Assembly: GCF_000158095.2 (NCBI RefSeq)
Contig: NZ_CM011002.1
Span: forward strand, 4,873,703-4,937,702
Reading direction: 5' to 3'
From: Roseibium alexandrii DFL-11
Lineage (GTDB): Bacteria; Pseudomonadota; Alphaproteobacteria; Rhizobiales; Stappiaceae
Length of the DNA stretch: 64,000 bases
Shown: positions 7,255-16,696 of the stretch, piece after piece
Layout of the letters: the number at the start of each line of letters is the position of its first letter
How positions within the stretch are numbered: the first letter of the stretch is position 1
The notes under the pieces: generated by a model
Seen by the model: the letters and a program-made list of their open reading frames with translations, nothing else
Told to the model about the DNA's origin: nothing
Database searches by the model: none
Position numbers and translations under genes: made by a program

Positions 7255-9327
7255 ATGGGGCTCAGAAATACCCTTCGCGCCGATCTATTGGGCGGTGTTG
7301 CACTGTGGATGTTTGCTTTTGGTGGGGCGGCGTTCGCACAAGATGAAGTGGCAACGCCACTCCAGAGAATCGTGCTTGGAACAGGTGTTGAGAAAGTTGC
7401 AATTGACACACCGCAAGCAGTGACGGTTCTGGATCAGGACACGATCGACAACGAACAGGCAGCGACGATCGGCGAGTTGTTCCGGGATATTCCAGGCGTG
7501 ACGGTCATCGGCAGTGATCGCATCGGTGGGCAGTCTTTCAACATTCGCGGAATTGGCGACTTGGCGTCGTCCGATGAGTCCAAAATTATTGTGACCGTGG
7601 ACGGTGCTACAAAGTTTTATGAGCAATACCGGCTCGGGTCCTTTTTCTCCGACCCAGAGCTCTATAAGCAGGTTGAGGTGTTGCGAGGTCCTGCCTCATC
7701 AACGCTGTATGGTGCGGGCGCGTTGGGTGGCGTGATCAACTTCACCACTAAGGATCCGAGCGATTTTCTGAAACCGGAAGATACGGCTGTCTTGCGGCTG
7801 AAGGGCATGTACGACTCCAACAAGTGGGGCTTCATGACTTCGGCTGCGGGGGCGGTGCGCCTTTCAGAAAACACAGAGTTTCTGGTGAATGGCCTCTTCC
7901 GCAAGTCGAATGACATTGAGGACGGACACGGGATTGAAATCCCCGGATCTGCGTTTTCTTCGTTCTCTGGTCTAGCCAAAATTGTGCACCATTTTGGTGA
8001 GAACAAGGAACAGGCTGTCCGCCTGTCTTACCAACGCTGGCAAAGCGACGCCGACGATACCCAATACTCACAAACCAACACTGCAGGTTTCGGTACGATC
8101 GATCGGGATATCACCGACCAGACTGTGGTCTTGAATTATGAAAATCCGGCGAGCGACAATCCCTATCTCGATCTGGCTGTGAACCTGTCCTTTTCGGATA
8201 CACAAGTTGAGCAGAAAAACTCGTCGCTTGGGGCGTTCTCACCATCTCAGCTCTTTGAAGATGGAAAGTACGGTTATCGTACCTGGCAGGGAAAGGTCGT
8301 GAACACATTTGAGCATTCCGGATCAGCCTTTGAGAACTTCCTGACTGTCGGAACCCAGCTCTCTTATCAAGAGCGCACGGCACAGACGACCAGCGGTTCC
8401 ATCGGATTTCATCCAGAAGGCACAGATACCAAGATTGGGGTTTACGTACAGGACGAATTCATTTGGCAGGATCGGCTGACCCTCATTCCTGGTGTCCGCG
8501 TGGATTCGATCAACCTGTCGCCAGACACTATGATTGATGGCGCATCGGATCAGTCCGAGGTAGCTTTCTCGCCAAAACTTGCTGCGCTCTACAAGTTCAA
8601 CGACACGTTCTCCATTTTCGGATCGGTTGCCCATACCGAACGTGCTCCGACATTGGATGAGATGTTCTCCACATCCGGTGCCACAAGCACGTATCCGGGC
8701 GGCCGGCTTGCAAGTCTGAACCTTGACAAGGAACAGTCGAACGCTGTTGAAGCCGGGTTTTCCGTATCAGCCTATGATCTTGTTCAGGACGGCGACGGTC
8801 TGCAGCTGAAGACCACGGCCTTCTACAACGACCTGAAAGACCTGATTTCGACAAATCCCGACCGGGGCCAAACCACGCCGGTTCGCTACTACGTCAATGT
8901 CGATGAGGCGGAGATCTATGGTGTCGAGATGGAGGCGGCCTATAACTCCGAATACGTTTACAGCACAGTTGCCTTCAGCATTGTCCGGGGCGAAGACAAG
9001 GCTACCGGCGAAACGCTGACGTCCATTCCGGCCGACACGCTTGCCGTCACGCTGGGCGGACGTGTGCCGCAGTATGATCTTGACTTTGGATGGCGCGGAC
9101 TTTTTGCCGCCAGCATCGACACTGGTGCGACCGCAGGACCCTTTGCCGGATATGCGGTTCACGATGTCTTTGCCAGCTGGAAGCCTCAGGATGGTCATTT
9201 CGCCGGCATGGAGCTGCGAGCAGCGGTCGAAAACATCTTTGACAAGTCCTACCAAAACAATCTGGCCGGCGACAGAGGCCGCGGCCGGACCTTCAAACTC
9301 ACCCTGAACAAGGAAATCAGCTGGTGA
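7255..9327 (+). CDS. hmuR: TonB-dependent heme receptor
   Basis: This 690-residue outer-membrane receptor starts with a signal peptide ending near GGAAFAQD, followed by a plug domain (VTVLDQDTIDNEQAATIGE, then EVLRGPASSTLYGAGALGG) and a beta-barrel ending in a terminal Trp. Heme uptake is assigned from the divergent hmuSTUV operon and the downstream TonB system. The ATG at 7255 is preferred over the in-frame TTG at 7243 because GGAG at 7245-7248 is well placed for it. The heme-receptor FRAP and NPNL boxes are degenerate (ERAP and LNLD), and no His lies between them, so the extracellular heme ligand may differ or the substrate may be a related siderophore or heme compound. Confidence 0.88.
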   Translation: MGLRNTLRADLLGGVALWMFAFGGAAFAQDEVATPLQRIVLGTGVEKVAIDTPQAVTVLDQDTIDNEQAATIGELFRDIPGVTVIGSDRIGGQSFNIRGIGDLASSDESKIIVTVDGATKFYEQYRLGSFFSDPELYKQVEVLRGPASSTLYGAGALGGVINFTTKDPSDFLKPEDTAVLRLKGMYDSNKWGFMTSAAGAVRLSENTEFLVNGLFRKSNDIEDGHGIEIPGSAFSSFSGLAKIVHHFGENKEQAVRLSYQRWQSDADDTQYSQTNTAGFGTIDRDITDQTVVLNYENPASDNPYLDLAVNLSFSDTQVEQKNSSLGAFSPSQLFEDGKYGYRTWQGKVVNTFEHSGSAFENFLTVGTQLSYQERTAQTTSGSIGFHPEGTDTKIGVYVQDEFIWQDRLTLIPGVRVDSINLSPDTMIDGASDQSEVAFSPKLAALYKFNDTFSIFGSVAHTERAPTLDEMFSTSGATSTYPGGRLASLNLDKEQSNAVEAGFSVSAYDLVQDGDGLQLKTTAFYNDLKDLISTNPDRGQTTPVRYYVNVDEAEIYGVEMEAAYNSEYVYSTVAFSIVRGEDKATGETLTSIPADTLAVTLGGRVPQYDLDFGWRGLFAASIDTGATAGPFAGYAVHDVFASWKPQDGHFAGMELRAAVENIFDKSYQNNLAGDRGRGRTFKLTLNKEISW

Positions 9328-9413
9328 GGTAACTGTTGGCCAGCTCAGCATCTCCGATCGACGGATTGTTGCTGAAGATGTTGAGCTGCGCTCGCTCTAG
9401 AAAGGTTGAAGGC

Positions 9414-10103
9414 ATGATCTCAGAGCTAACACATCAAATCGCATCGTTCCTCCAGCTCGGCGGGCCAGTGGTTACTGTCATTGCTGGATTGTCGGTGATC
9501 GCGTTGGCCTTAATCCTTGTCAAAGCTTTTGAGTTTTTGGTTTTGGGTGTCGGTTCGAGCCGTCGCGCAAAGGCGGGGGTAAAGCTCTGGTTGTCACATA
9601 GGCCAGGGGATGCACTGGCGGTGATCGGTGCGCCGAAAAGTGCGGCTGACAAGGCCGTCCTGACTGCCTGTAGGCTCCTGGAAAGCCGGAACGGTAAATC
9701 GGAAATAGAGGAGCGGGTCGGGGTCCAGGCGACCGGCGACCTGCACCATTTTGCAAAAGGCGTACGGGCTCTTGAGGCCATTGCACAAGTCGCACCACTC
9801 ATTGGTCTGTTCGGAACAGTCCTTGGCATGATCGAGGCCTTTCAAGCATTGCAATATGCTGGCAGCAACGTCGATCCGTCTGCGCTTGCCGGCGGGATCT
9901 GGGTAGCCCTCATGACCACGGCAGCCGGGCTCGCCGTTGCGATGCCCGTGTCGCTGGTTGTGACCTGGCTGGAGGGACGGCTTGAGGCCGAACGGATTGC
10001 GATTGAAACACTGACATCCGCTTTGCTTCTGCCCTCGTTGGATCACGGTGTTGAGGAAGTGGACGGTATGCCGGCAGGAGCTGCGCTTTCTTATGCGCGT
10101 TGA
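9414..10103 (+). CDS. exbB: TonB-system proton channel ExbB (MotA/TolQ/ExbB family)
   Basis: This protein of about 229 residues has a first membrane span near residues 14-40 and the family core LEAIAQVAPLIGLFGTVLGM with GIWVALMTTAAGLAVAMPVS as the second and third spans. It would form the inner-membrane channel that, with ExbD, energises TonB. I chose the ATG at 9414; the longer in-frame starts upstream (9336 TTG, 9378 ATG) would add a poorly conserved N-terminus. It lies 86 nt after hmuR and overlaps exbD by 11 nt, forming a heme-dedicated energy module. Confidence 0.87.
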   Translation: MISELTHQIASFLQLGGPVVTVIAGLSVIALALILVKAFEFLVLGVGSSRRAKAGVKLWLSHRPGDALAVIGAPKSAADKAVLTACRLLESRNGKSEIEERVGVQATGDLHHFAKGVRALEAIAQVAPLIGLFGTVLGMIEAFQALQYAGSNVDPSALAGGIWVALMTTAAGLAVAMPVSLVVTWLEGRLEAERIAIETLTSALLLPSLDHGVEEVDGMPAGAALSYAR

Positions 10104-10479
10104 GCCGCTTCCCAAAAAACACCGTGCAATCTCACTTACGCCCTTGGTGGACGTGATTTTCCTCTTGCTGTTGTTCTTCATGCTGTCTTCGACGTTCACC
10201 CAGTTTGGACAAGTGGAAATTGGTGCGCCGGCTGCTGCAGGCGGCTCTGAAACCTTGCCAAAAGCCATTCTGATGGTTGAGGCGGATCGTCTACGTCTCA
10301 ATGGGACAGTCGTCGTGCAAGACGATCTTGCAGCTGAAGTCTCCGCTCTCACTGAGATCGGCAACGACAGCCTTCTTGTTTACATTAAAGGATCGAGCAG
10401 CACGCAGCGGCTTGTCACAGTCATGTCGGACTTGAAATCGGTGTCCGGGCTGAACGTCACTGTTGCAGGGCCCAAATGA
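10093..10479 (+). CDS. exbD: ExbD/TolR-type biopolymer transport protein (first copy)
   Basis: This protein of about 128 residues has a short cytoplasmic N-terminus, one membrane helix (SLTPLVDVIFLLLLFFMLSS) and a periplasmic domain. The Asp in PLVDVIFLL is the conserved proton-pathway residue of ExbD/TolR. The ATG at 10093 follows the typical MRVEPLPKKHRAI lead-in and overlaps the end of exbB. The next gene encodes a second ExbD in which this Asp is Asn, so this copy is probably the proton-active one. Confidence 0.88.
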   Translation: MRVEPLPKKHRAISLTPLVDVIFLLLLFFMLSSTFTQFGQVEIGAPAAAGGSETLPKAILMVEADRLRLNGTVVVQDDLAAEVSALTEIGNDSLLVYIKGSSSTQRLVTVMSDLKSVSGLNVTVAGPK

Positions 10480-10868
10480 TCACACTGCCCCGGAAATCCG
10501 AGAAGCGACCGCTTGAGACCACGATCTCATTGATCAACATCGTGTTTTTGATGCTGATCTTCTTTCTGGTCGCCGGACAATTGGCACCGCCTTTGGACGG
10601 GCAAGTCGACCTGGCAAAGTCTGAGAAGGCGCCGCCTTTGCCGCCGCCTGATGCGCTTTACGCTCGGGCCGATGGACTTCTGGTTTATCGAGACGAGGAG
10701 ATCAGTGCAGAAGCATTTCTGGGGCGCCAGGCCCCGACCGGAGACGGGATTGTGCGTTTGGGCGCAGATGCGGCATTGCCAGCCGATAAACTGCTAAACC
10801 ATGTCGCGGCACTCTATGCTGCCGGAGCGCCCAAGGTGCTGATTGTAACCCGCAAGGCAGATCCATGA
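10476..10868 (+). CDS. Second ExbD/TolR-like protein, proton-pathway Asp replaced by Asn
   Basis: This 130-residue protein has the ExbD layout: a short basic N-terminus, one helix (TISLINIVFLMLIFFLVAGQ), a proline-rich linker and a periplasmic domain. Aligning ISLINIVFL with LTPLVDVIFL of the first copy places Asn where ExbD has its essential membrane Asp. It overlaps the first exbD by 4 nt (ATGA) and tonB by 4 nt, so it belongs to the same transcript. It may form a heterodimer with the first ExbD in the channel complex, leaving one protonatable residue. The fold is clear; the heteromeric role is inference. Confidence 0.85.
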   Translation: MITLPRKSEKRPLETTISLINIVFLMLIFFLVAGQLAPPLDGQVDLAKSEKAPPLPPPDALYARADGLLVYRDEEISAEAFLGRQAPTGDGIVRLGADAALPADKLLNHVAALYAAGAPKVLIVTRKADP

Positions 10869-11962
10869 GCTCATTCCGAAACGCACTCGGGCTAGCGATC
10901 TGTGTTTCACTTGCAGTTCATGTCGGTGCCGTCGCCCTGACACTCAAGGCCAAACCGGAATTAGAGGTTGCCGGGGCAGGCGAGACGATCACGATCACGC
11001 TTGGGAACGCTCCCTTTAGCACAATCTCAGCAGGTTCAACGCCGCAAGCAGAAGCCTCTCCAACGGCCGAACCAGCAGTCGAAAAGGCTGCTCCCGTTCA
11101 GCCTGTCCCCGTATCTGAGGTCGTACAACCGCATGAACCTGTTTCCGTGCCGAAGATAGAGCCTTCACCGCCAGTTGACAGTGTTCCGGCAGTAGAGGCT
11201 GTTCCGATCGCAGAGGTAAATGGCAACTTTCAAGCGGTGACCGAACAGAAACCAGTTGCTGAAATCACCGAGGCGCCCGTTCCCGAAAAACCTCACGTCG
11301 AACCCGCCAGTTCAGTAGCCGAGCCGCCGCAGACCGACATTACAGAGTTTCAAAAAAACCCTGTTCAGGCGATGTTGGCGAACGACCCGCAGACCACAAA
11401 AGAAGTTGATCCTGTATCCGAGGTGGTAACCCCGGCAGAACTGGCAAAGCCGGTTGAGCCCTCTGAAACCGTTGTTTCCACCCCACGGCGGAAACCTTCC
11501 CTGCCAAAGACGGAGGTTGCCGAGGCGCAAAAAATGCCTGCAAAGCAAGCAGCAAAAAAGCCTGCGAAAGTTAAGCAGGAAAAGGCGCAAACGGCACGCC
11601 GGGCAGGTGCGGGGGGGCAATCTAAAAGAACAGCACAAAAAGGCGGATCAGCGCGCAAAGGCAAAGCGAAGGCGGCCGGGAATTCAGAGGTCACCAATTA
11701 TCCGGCCAAGGTTCATCGTAAGGTGCTGCGGTCTGTTCGCACGCCGCGCAGCCTTGGACGTTTGGCCAAGGACGCGCAAGTCCGTTTCACTGTTACTGCG
11801 AATGGCGGCGTCTCTGGCGTGCGCCTGATCAGATCTTCAGGAAACAAGGCATTCGATCAGGCAGCCCTCAAGTCCGTGCAACGTGCTGCGCCTTACCCCG
11901 CGATCCCGGCGGCCGCCAAGCGCGTCTCTTGGACTTTCACGCTGCCAATTGGCGCGCGTTGA
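10865..11962 (+). CDS. tonB: TonB energy transducer
   Basis: This 365-residue protein has one N-terminal membrane anchor (residues about 6-28), a long Pro/Glu/Val-rich periplasmic spacer (about 55-215), a Lys/Ala-rich stretch (about 225-275) and a C-terminal TonB domain with VRFTVTANGGVSGVRLIRSS and a closing TFTLPIGAR. It would couple the proton motive force captured by ExbBD to the outer-membrane heme receptor. It begins in the ATGA overlap with the second exbD and ends 12 nt before the convergent crotonase gene. Confidence 0.9.
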   Translation: MSSFRNALGLAICVSLAVHVGAVALTLKAKPELEVAGAGETITITLGNAPFSTISAGSTPQAEASPTAEPAVEKAAPVQPVPVSEVVQPHEPVSVPKIEPSPPVDSVPAVEAVPIAEVNGNFQAVTEQKPVAEITEAPVPEKPHVEPASSVAEPPQTDITEFQKNPVQAMLANDPQTTKEVDPVSEVVTPAELAKPVEPSETVVSTPRRKPSLPKTEVAEAQKMPAKQAAKKPAKVKQEKAQTARRAGAGGQSKRTAQKGGSARKGKAKAAGNSEVTNYPAKVHRKVLRSVRTPRSLGRLAKDAQVRFTVTANGGVSGVRLIRSSGNKAFDQAALKSVQRAAPYPAIPAAAKRVSWTFTLPIGAR

Positions 11963-11974
11963 TCTGGTGGCTCG

Positions 11975-12880
11975 CTATCGTGCCTGCTGTTTTTCGTCCA
12001 TTTCACGGATGAGCGTTCGCGCCTCATCGCCTTCCGGGATCGGACGGCCACTGTCACGCCAGTCTATTGCCGCCTTGAAACCTTCCGTTTGCGCGTAGCG
12101 GCGGAACCACAGACCCTCCGGATTGTGCCGGGTGATGCCGTCAAAAATCGTTGCTGACATCTGAGCCTGTTCCAGTCCCATGGTCAGCATGATCTGATTG
12201 ACAACCATCTTGTGCATCGCGAGGTGGCCGGATGGAACGCCTGCAATCCGCGCCGCAAGCGCGTTTGTTTTTTCATCCAACTCACCCGCCGGACAAGAGA
12301 TGTTGGCAAGTCCCCACTCGGCAGCCGTTGTGCCTGTGATCAGGTCACCGGTGAACATCAGTTGCTTGGCCCGCGCGGGACCAAGGCGGTAGGTCCACAT
12401 TGCGGTGGTTGGACATCCCCAGACGCGCGTCGGCATATACCCAATGCGTGCGTCCTCTGCCATGACCAGCAAATCGCAGCACAGCGCGATGTCGCTGCCA
12501 CCGGCCACGGCGGCGCCGTGAACCTTGGAAATCGTTGGTTTTCTGGAGCGCCAAAGGGACATAAAGTCCTCTGTGTTCCGCTTCATCACCGCGTAATCGA
12601 CCATCGGATCCCAGGGATCGCTCTCCTGCTGGCAGGGATGGTCGGCATCATTTTCGGCATAGTGTGTCAGATCGTAGCCACCGCAGAAGCCCTTTCCCGC
12701 GCCTTCAACAATGATGACATGGACGTCCCTGTTGTTCTCTGCCCACTCAACAGCTGCGCGAATTTCCCGCGGGGTGTCGTCGTTGATGGCATTGAACCGC
12801 TCCGGCCGGTTCAACAGCAATCTGGCAACACGTTCATTTCCCGGACACAGGTCAATACTCAGTGTTGAAAACGCGGGCAT
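11975..12880 (-). CDS. Enoyl-CoA hydratase/isomerase (crotonase) family protein
   Basis: This is a 301-residue crotonase-fold enzyme. [11 protein letters not shown] and [20 protein letters not shown] build the CoA-binding pocket and oxyanion hole. The two catalytic Glu residues of classical enoyl-CoA hydratase are not kept: the position in GGGCELA is Asp here (AGGSDIA), and the Glu of the later PE motif is Thr (YMPTRVWG). A different reaction, such as hydrolysis, isomerisation or C-C cleavage of a CoA thioester, is therefore plausible. The ATG at 12880 has a strong GGAGGA about 6 nt upstream; an in-frame start at 12943 lacks one. It sits 98 nt downstream of a TetR gene on the same strand, which may regulate it. 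Confidence 0.8.
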   Translation of the reverse strand: MPAFSTLSIDLCPGNERVARLLLNRPERFNAINDDTPREIRAAVEWAENNRDVHVIIVEGAGKGFCGGYDLTHYAENDADHPCQQESDPWDPMVDYAVMKRNTEDFMSLWRSRKPTISKVHGAAVAGGSDIALCCDLLVMAEDARIGYMPTRVWGCPTTAMWTYRLGPARAKQLMFTGDLITGTTAAEWGLANISCPAGELDEKTNALAARIAGVPSGHLAMHKMVVNQIMLTMGLEQAQMSATIFDGITRHNPEGLWFRRYAQTEGFKAAIDWRDSGRPIPEGDEARTLIREMDEKQQAR

Positions 12881-12978
12881 GTAATCCTCCTCCCAAGACC
12901 GTAGAGCAGGTTTCATATTGGCAACCGAGAGAAAAGCAGTCAACGCTGACTGTTTATTTTTGTTTTTGGTATGACCAG

Positions 12979-13611
12979 TTATGTGCGATCTGCAGCCAGC
13001 AGGTTTCTGAGTGTCTCGATCCAGTCCGCGATCAACTGATTTTGGTGGCTTTTGTCATTTCTCAACAGGGAGGAAATGGTGACGCCCCGGATAAATTCGA
13101 TCGTCAAACCGATTGCCTTCTCGGCTCCAGGCTGATCAAGCAGACCCTCAAAAAGCTGTGTGAGGACGCGATCTCGGTCTGCGATGGCATCTTGTTCGGC
13201 AGATCTGAGAGCGGTGCGGAGCACTAGGTCTGCGCGGGAGGCAATCCAGAGTTCCAGTTCGGCAACAAAGGAAGGGTGGGCGTAGGCGTTGGCCAGTGTC
13301 ATTACGGATCTTGTGAGTGGGTCGGCTATATCTTTGAGCTTTTCAGCTTCGCTCCAGACCGCGTTCTCATTGAGTTGAATCAACCGGTTGATCGTCATGG
13401 ACAACAGATCGGCGTGTGTTGGAAAATGATGCAGAAGCGCACCACGACTGACGCCAGCGCGTTTTTGAACTTCCAAGGTTGTTGTTTTGGAAAGGCCCAG
13501 TTCGATGAGCACTTCGACAGCAGCGCTCAAAATTATGGCGCGGGTTGCCTCGCTTCTTTTCTGCTGAAGCGGTCTCTTGGTAGCGACTTGGTTGTGTCCG
13601 TCGGATTGAAT
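12979..13611 (-). CDS. TetR/AcrR-family transcriptional regulator (unusual start codon)
   Basis: The N-terminal HTH is clear: [20 protein letters not shown], then [32 protein letters not shown]. The usual-codon start, TTG at 13530, would delete the first half of helix 1. The frame stays open upstream to 13668 and encodes the expected [16 protein letters not shown], but it contains no ATG, GTG or TTG. Candidate starts are ATT at 13611 (with GAAGG 7 nt upstream) or CTG at 13617; I give the ATT start, about 210 residues. A sequencing error or frameshift is the alternative. The C-terminal ligand domain is unremarkable. It lies between dppF and the crotonase gene on the same strand. Confidence 0.75.
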   Translation of the reverse strand: MQSDGHNQVATKRPLQQKRSEATRAIILSAAVEVLIELGLSKTTTLEVQKRAGVSRGALLHHFPTHADLLSMTINRLIQLNENAVWSEAEKLKDIADPLTRSVMTLANAYAHPSFVAELELWIASRADLVLRTALRSAEQDAIADRDRVLTQLFEGLLDQPGAEKAIGLTIEFIRGVTISSLLRNDKSHQNQLIADWIETLRNLLAADRT

Positions 13612-13700
13612 GATCAGGCCTTCGTCATTCTGCTTGGAGGTTAGAATAGCTGATAAACAGCCTAGCTCTCAAGAAAACGGAATGCGAAGGCCTGTGCAAG

Positions 13701-14696
13701 TTAAGCGGTGCAGAGGTGGCAAGCGACTTTGGCCTTGCCACCATCGAACTCGCGGACTGCCGGACGTTCCTGACGGCAGCGATCTTCGGTCAATGTGCAC
13801 CGGGGATGGAAGCTGCACCCCTTAGGTTTGTCGATCGGATCCGGAATTTCTCCAGACACAATCTCCGCAGTCCGCCCAAAAGCGTCGATGTGCGGGGCGG
13901 CATCCATAAGCATGCGCGTATAGGGATGACGCGGGTTTTCGAACAGCGAGTCCCGGTCCGCGACTTCAACCAGCCGGCCGAGATACAAGACACCGATTTC
14001 ATCGGCCATGTACCGGATTACGGAAAGATCGTGACTGATGAAGAGGTAAGTCAGGCCGAGTTCCCGCTGCAATGTCTTCATCAGGTTCAAGACCTGACTT
14101 TGCACGGACACATCAAGCGCGGAGGTCGGTTCGTCGCAGACGATGAATTCCGGATTGGATGCAAGCGCACGGGCGATCGCGATCCGCTGCCGCTGGCCGC
14201 CGGAAAACTCGTGCGGGAACTTCTCGCCATCGGACTTCGCGAGACCCACCTGATCGAGCAATTCTGCGACCCGTTTGTCGACTTCGCCTGCTGGCATCAG
14301 CTCAAAGGCCCGGATCGGTTCACCGATGATATGGCGAACCCGCCAGCGCGGGTTGAGCGAGGCGTACGGGCTCTGGAAGATCATCTGGATGCGGCGCCGC
14401 ATGGCCAGCTTGCGCTTCTGATCCTTGATGGCGAAGAAATCTTCGCCGTCGATCAAAACCTGACCGCTGGTTGGTTTTTGCAAACCAACGATCATCCGGC
14501 CAATCGTTGATTTACCCGATCCACTCTCACCCACCAGAGCAAAAGTCTTGCCCTTCGGTATGTCGAAATCAACGGTGTCGACTGCCGTCAGAAATCGCTT
14601 GGATTCCATCGCCAGCATCCGGTTCAGCCATGGCTTGGACACGTCAAAAACTGCGCCCAGGCTCCGCGCACTGATCAAAGGGGTGTCGCCGGTCAT
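13701..14696 (-). CDS. Oligopeptide/dipeptide-type ABC importer, ATP-binding protein (DppF/OppF-like)
   Basis: This 331-residue ATPase has Walker A GESGSGKSTIG, signature FSGGQRQRIAIARAL, Walker B FIVCDEPTSALDVSVQ and the C-terminal oligo/dipeptide domain with the Cys cluster GCSFHPRCTLTEDRC, where an Fe-S cluster or structural site is known in this family. Its start overlaps the preceding dppD-like gene by 4 nt. It is the last gene of a five-gene importer transcribed leftward from 19472. Confidence 0.9.
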   Translation of the reverse strand: MTGDTPLISARSLGAVFDVSKPWLNRMLAMESKRFLTAVDTVDFDIPKGKTFALVGESGSGKSTIGRMIVGLQKPTSGQVLIDGEDFFAIKDQKRKLAMRRRIQMIFQSPYASLNPRWRVRHIIGEPIRAFELMPAGEVDKRVAELLDQVGLAKSDGEKFPHEFSGGQRQRIAIARALASNPEFIVCDEPTSALDVSVQSQVLNLMKTLQRELGLTYLFISHDLSVIRYMADEIGVLYLGRLVEVADRDSLFENPRHPYTRMLMDAAPHIDAFGRTAEIVSGEIPDPIDKPKGCSFHPRCTLTEDRCRQERPAVREFDGGKAKVACHLCTA

Positions 14697-15703
14697 TCAG
14701 ACGCTCCGGAGATTTCTTTTTCGATTTGTTTGTAGGCCGGGTCGTAGAGCCAGCAGGCGACTTCACTGCCATTCACTGGTTCGAGAACCGGAATGTCGTT
14801 GAAACAGGCCGAAATGGCTTTGGTGCACCGCTGATTAAACGCGCAACCTTTCGGAATAGCCCGAAGATTCGGCATGGAGCCGGGGATTTGGCTGAGCGTT
14901 TGTAACGATCCGGTTGTCGATGGTGTGGAGGCCATCAAGCCGACAGTGTAGGGGTGCGATGGCGCGCTCAAAACGTTCCGGGTCGGCCCTATTTCCGCGA
15001 TCCGGCCTGCATAAAGAACAGCAACGCGGTCTGTTGTTTCCGCGATCACGCCCATGTCGTGCGTGATCAGAATTACCGCGGTCCCACGTTCCCGGCAGAG
15101 GCGCTTCAGCAGCGCCATGATCTGCGCTTGAACGGATACATCAAGCGCTGTCGTTGGTTCGTCCGCAATGATGAGTTCCGGCTCCGCCGCCAGGGCGAGT
15201 GAAATCACCACGCGCTGGCGCATGCCCCCGGAGAATTGGTGCGGGTAAGCGTCAATCCGTGTCGCCGCAGCCGGAATGCCCACTTCTTCGAGCAGCGCAA
15301 TGGCCTTTGCTCGAGCATCGTTTTGGGAGAGGGCCAGGTGGGTCCGGATGGTTTGGATCAGCTGCTGGCCTACCGTCATCAACGGATTGAGGCTGGTCAG
15401 CGGGTCTTGGAAGACCATCGCGATCTTCTTGCCCCGGATACGGCGCATGCGCTCTTCGGGAAGATTGTCGATGCGCTCACCATCGAGGTGAATTTCACCA
15501 CCGCTGATCCGGCCCGGACGGTCAATCAGGCCGATGATGGCAGAGCCGCACATTGATTTGCCGGCGCCGCTCTCACCAACGAGACCCAGGATCTCGCCGG
15601 CGCGGACTTCGAACCCAACCCGGTCGACGGGACGCAACACGCCATTGCGGGTCGGAAACTCGACGATGAGGTCGGAGACTTTAAGAAGTGGAGTATCTGA
15701 CAC
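14693..15703 (-). CDS. Oligopeptide/dipeptide-type ABC importer, ATP-binding protein (DppD/OppD-like)
   Basis: This is a 336-residue ATPase with Walker [12 protein letters not shown], signature [15 protein letters not shown], Walker [17 protein letters not shown] and the terminal motif [15 protein letters not shown]. It pairs with the DppF-like ATPase to drive the two permeases. The spacing to the upstream permease is 4 nt. The Met after the Walker A Lys-Ser (KSMCG) replaces the more usual Thr/Val but should not harm nucleotide binding. Confidence 0.9.
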   Translation of the reverse strand: MSDTPLLKVSDLIVEFPTRNGVLRPVDRVGFEVRAGEILGLVGESGAGKSMCGSAIIGLIDRPGRISGGEIHLDGERIDNLPEERMRRIRGKKIAMVFQDPLTSLNPLMTVGQQLIQTIRTHLALSQNDARAKAIALLEEVGIPAAATRIDAYPHQFSGGMRQRVVISLALAAEPELIIADEPTTALDVSVQAQIMALLKRLCRERGTAVILITHDMGVIAETTDRVAVLYAGRIAEIGPTRNVLSAPSHPYTVGLMASTPSTTGSLQTLSQIPGSMPNLRAIPKGCAFNQRCTKAISACFNDIPVLEPVNGSEVACWLYDPAYKQIEKEISGASE

Positions 15704-15707
15704 TGGA

Positions 15708-16682
15708 TTATCGCAATTTCGGGTTCAACACATCGCGCAGCCAGTCGCCGAAAAGGTTCACGGAAAGCGCAAGGGCCAGAAGGGTGAGAGACGGGAACAG
15801 CAGTATCCACCATTCACCGGAGAGGATGTACTGCCGGCCGACGTTGATCAGCGTGCCAAGAGAAGGCTGAGTTTTTGGCGCGCCGACACCAAGGAAGCTC
15901 AAAGTGGCTTCTGCGATGATGGCCAGTGCCAAGCTGATCGTTGCGATCACGAGTATCGGTCCGGTGACATTCGGGAGAATGTGGCGGACCATGATGCTCC
16001 AGCGCTTAAGGCCGATGAGGTGACCTGCCTGAACATATTCCTTCTGCCGCTCTACCATGGTGGCACCGCGGACGGTCCGGGCAAACTGTACCCATTCAGA
16101 AAGACCAATGGAGATGATCAAGACCCAGATGGCCATTTCATCCCGCAGATCCGGCGGGATCAGGCCCTTGCCGATACCATAGAGCAGCATGGCAACCATA
16201 ATGGACGGGAACGTCATCTGGATGTCGGCAATACGCATAATGACACCGTCAACCCATCCACCGACATATCCGGACAGAAGGCCAAGAATGACCCCGAGGG
16301 TCATAGCGAACAGTACCGCAACCAGGCCCACGAACAGGGAAATGCGCAAACCGAAGAGAATGGTTGAGAATACGTCGCGACCTTGATCATCGGTACCAAG
16401 AAAGAAGTAGTCACCCGTGAAGTCGTTTGATGACATGGGCTTGGTGAAGCCATTCATCAGGTTGAGACTGGATGGGTCAAATGGTGTGTAAGGCGACAAA
16501 AACGGAGAGAAGATGGCTCCGAGCACAAGCGTAACAAACACGAGTGACGAAACGACGATCACCGGTTTGGACTTATAGGAATGCCAGATATCGGAATCCA
16601 GCCAACGTTGCCAGGTCGATGTGGCGACCGTTTCTGTGAATTCCGGACGGGCACTGGCGCCCTTGGGAGTTTGGGTTTCCAT
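15708..16682 (-). CDS. Oligopeptide/dipeptide-type ABC importer, permease (DppC-like)
   Basis: This protein of about 324 residues has a cytoplasmic N-terminus, a first membrane span at VIVVSSLVFVTLVLGAIFSP, and five further spans. The extracellular FFLGTDDQGRDVFSTILFG and the EAA loop area EYVQAGHLIGLKRWSIMVRH are diagnostic for DppC/OppC. I chose the ATG at 16682 (METQTPKG), 14 nt after the DppB-like gene; longer frames upstream overlap that gene out of frame and are spurious. Confidence 0.9.
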   Translation of the reverse strand: METQTPKGASARPEFTETVATSTWQRWLDSDIWHSYKSKPVIVVSSLVFVTLVLGAIFSPFLSPYTPFDPSSLNLMNGFTKPMSSNDFTGDYFFLGTDDQGRDVFSTILFGLRISLFVGLVAVLFAMTLGVILGLLSGYVGGWVDGVIMRIADIQMTFPSIMVAMLLYGIGKGLIPPDLRDEMAIWVLIISIGLSEWVQFARTVRGATMVERQKEYVQAGHLIGLKRWSIMVRHILPNVTGPILVIATISLALAIIAEATLSFLGVGAPKTQPSLGTLINVGRQYILSGEWWILLFPSLTLLALALSVNLFGDWLRDVLNPKLR

Positions 16683-16696
16683 GATGCCTCTTGTCC

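Noticed and set aside
12979-13530. TetR start at TTG 13530
   Set aside because: It would remove conserved helix-1 residues that are plainly encoded in frame upstream.
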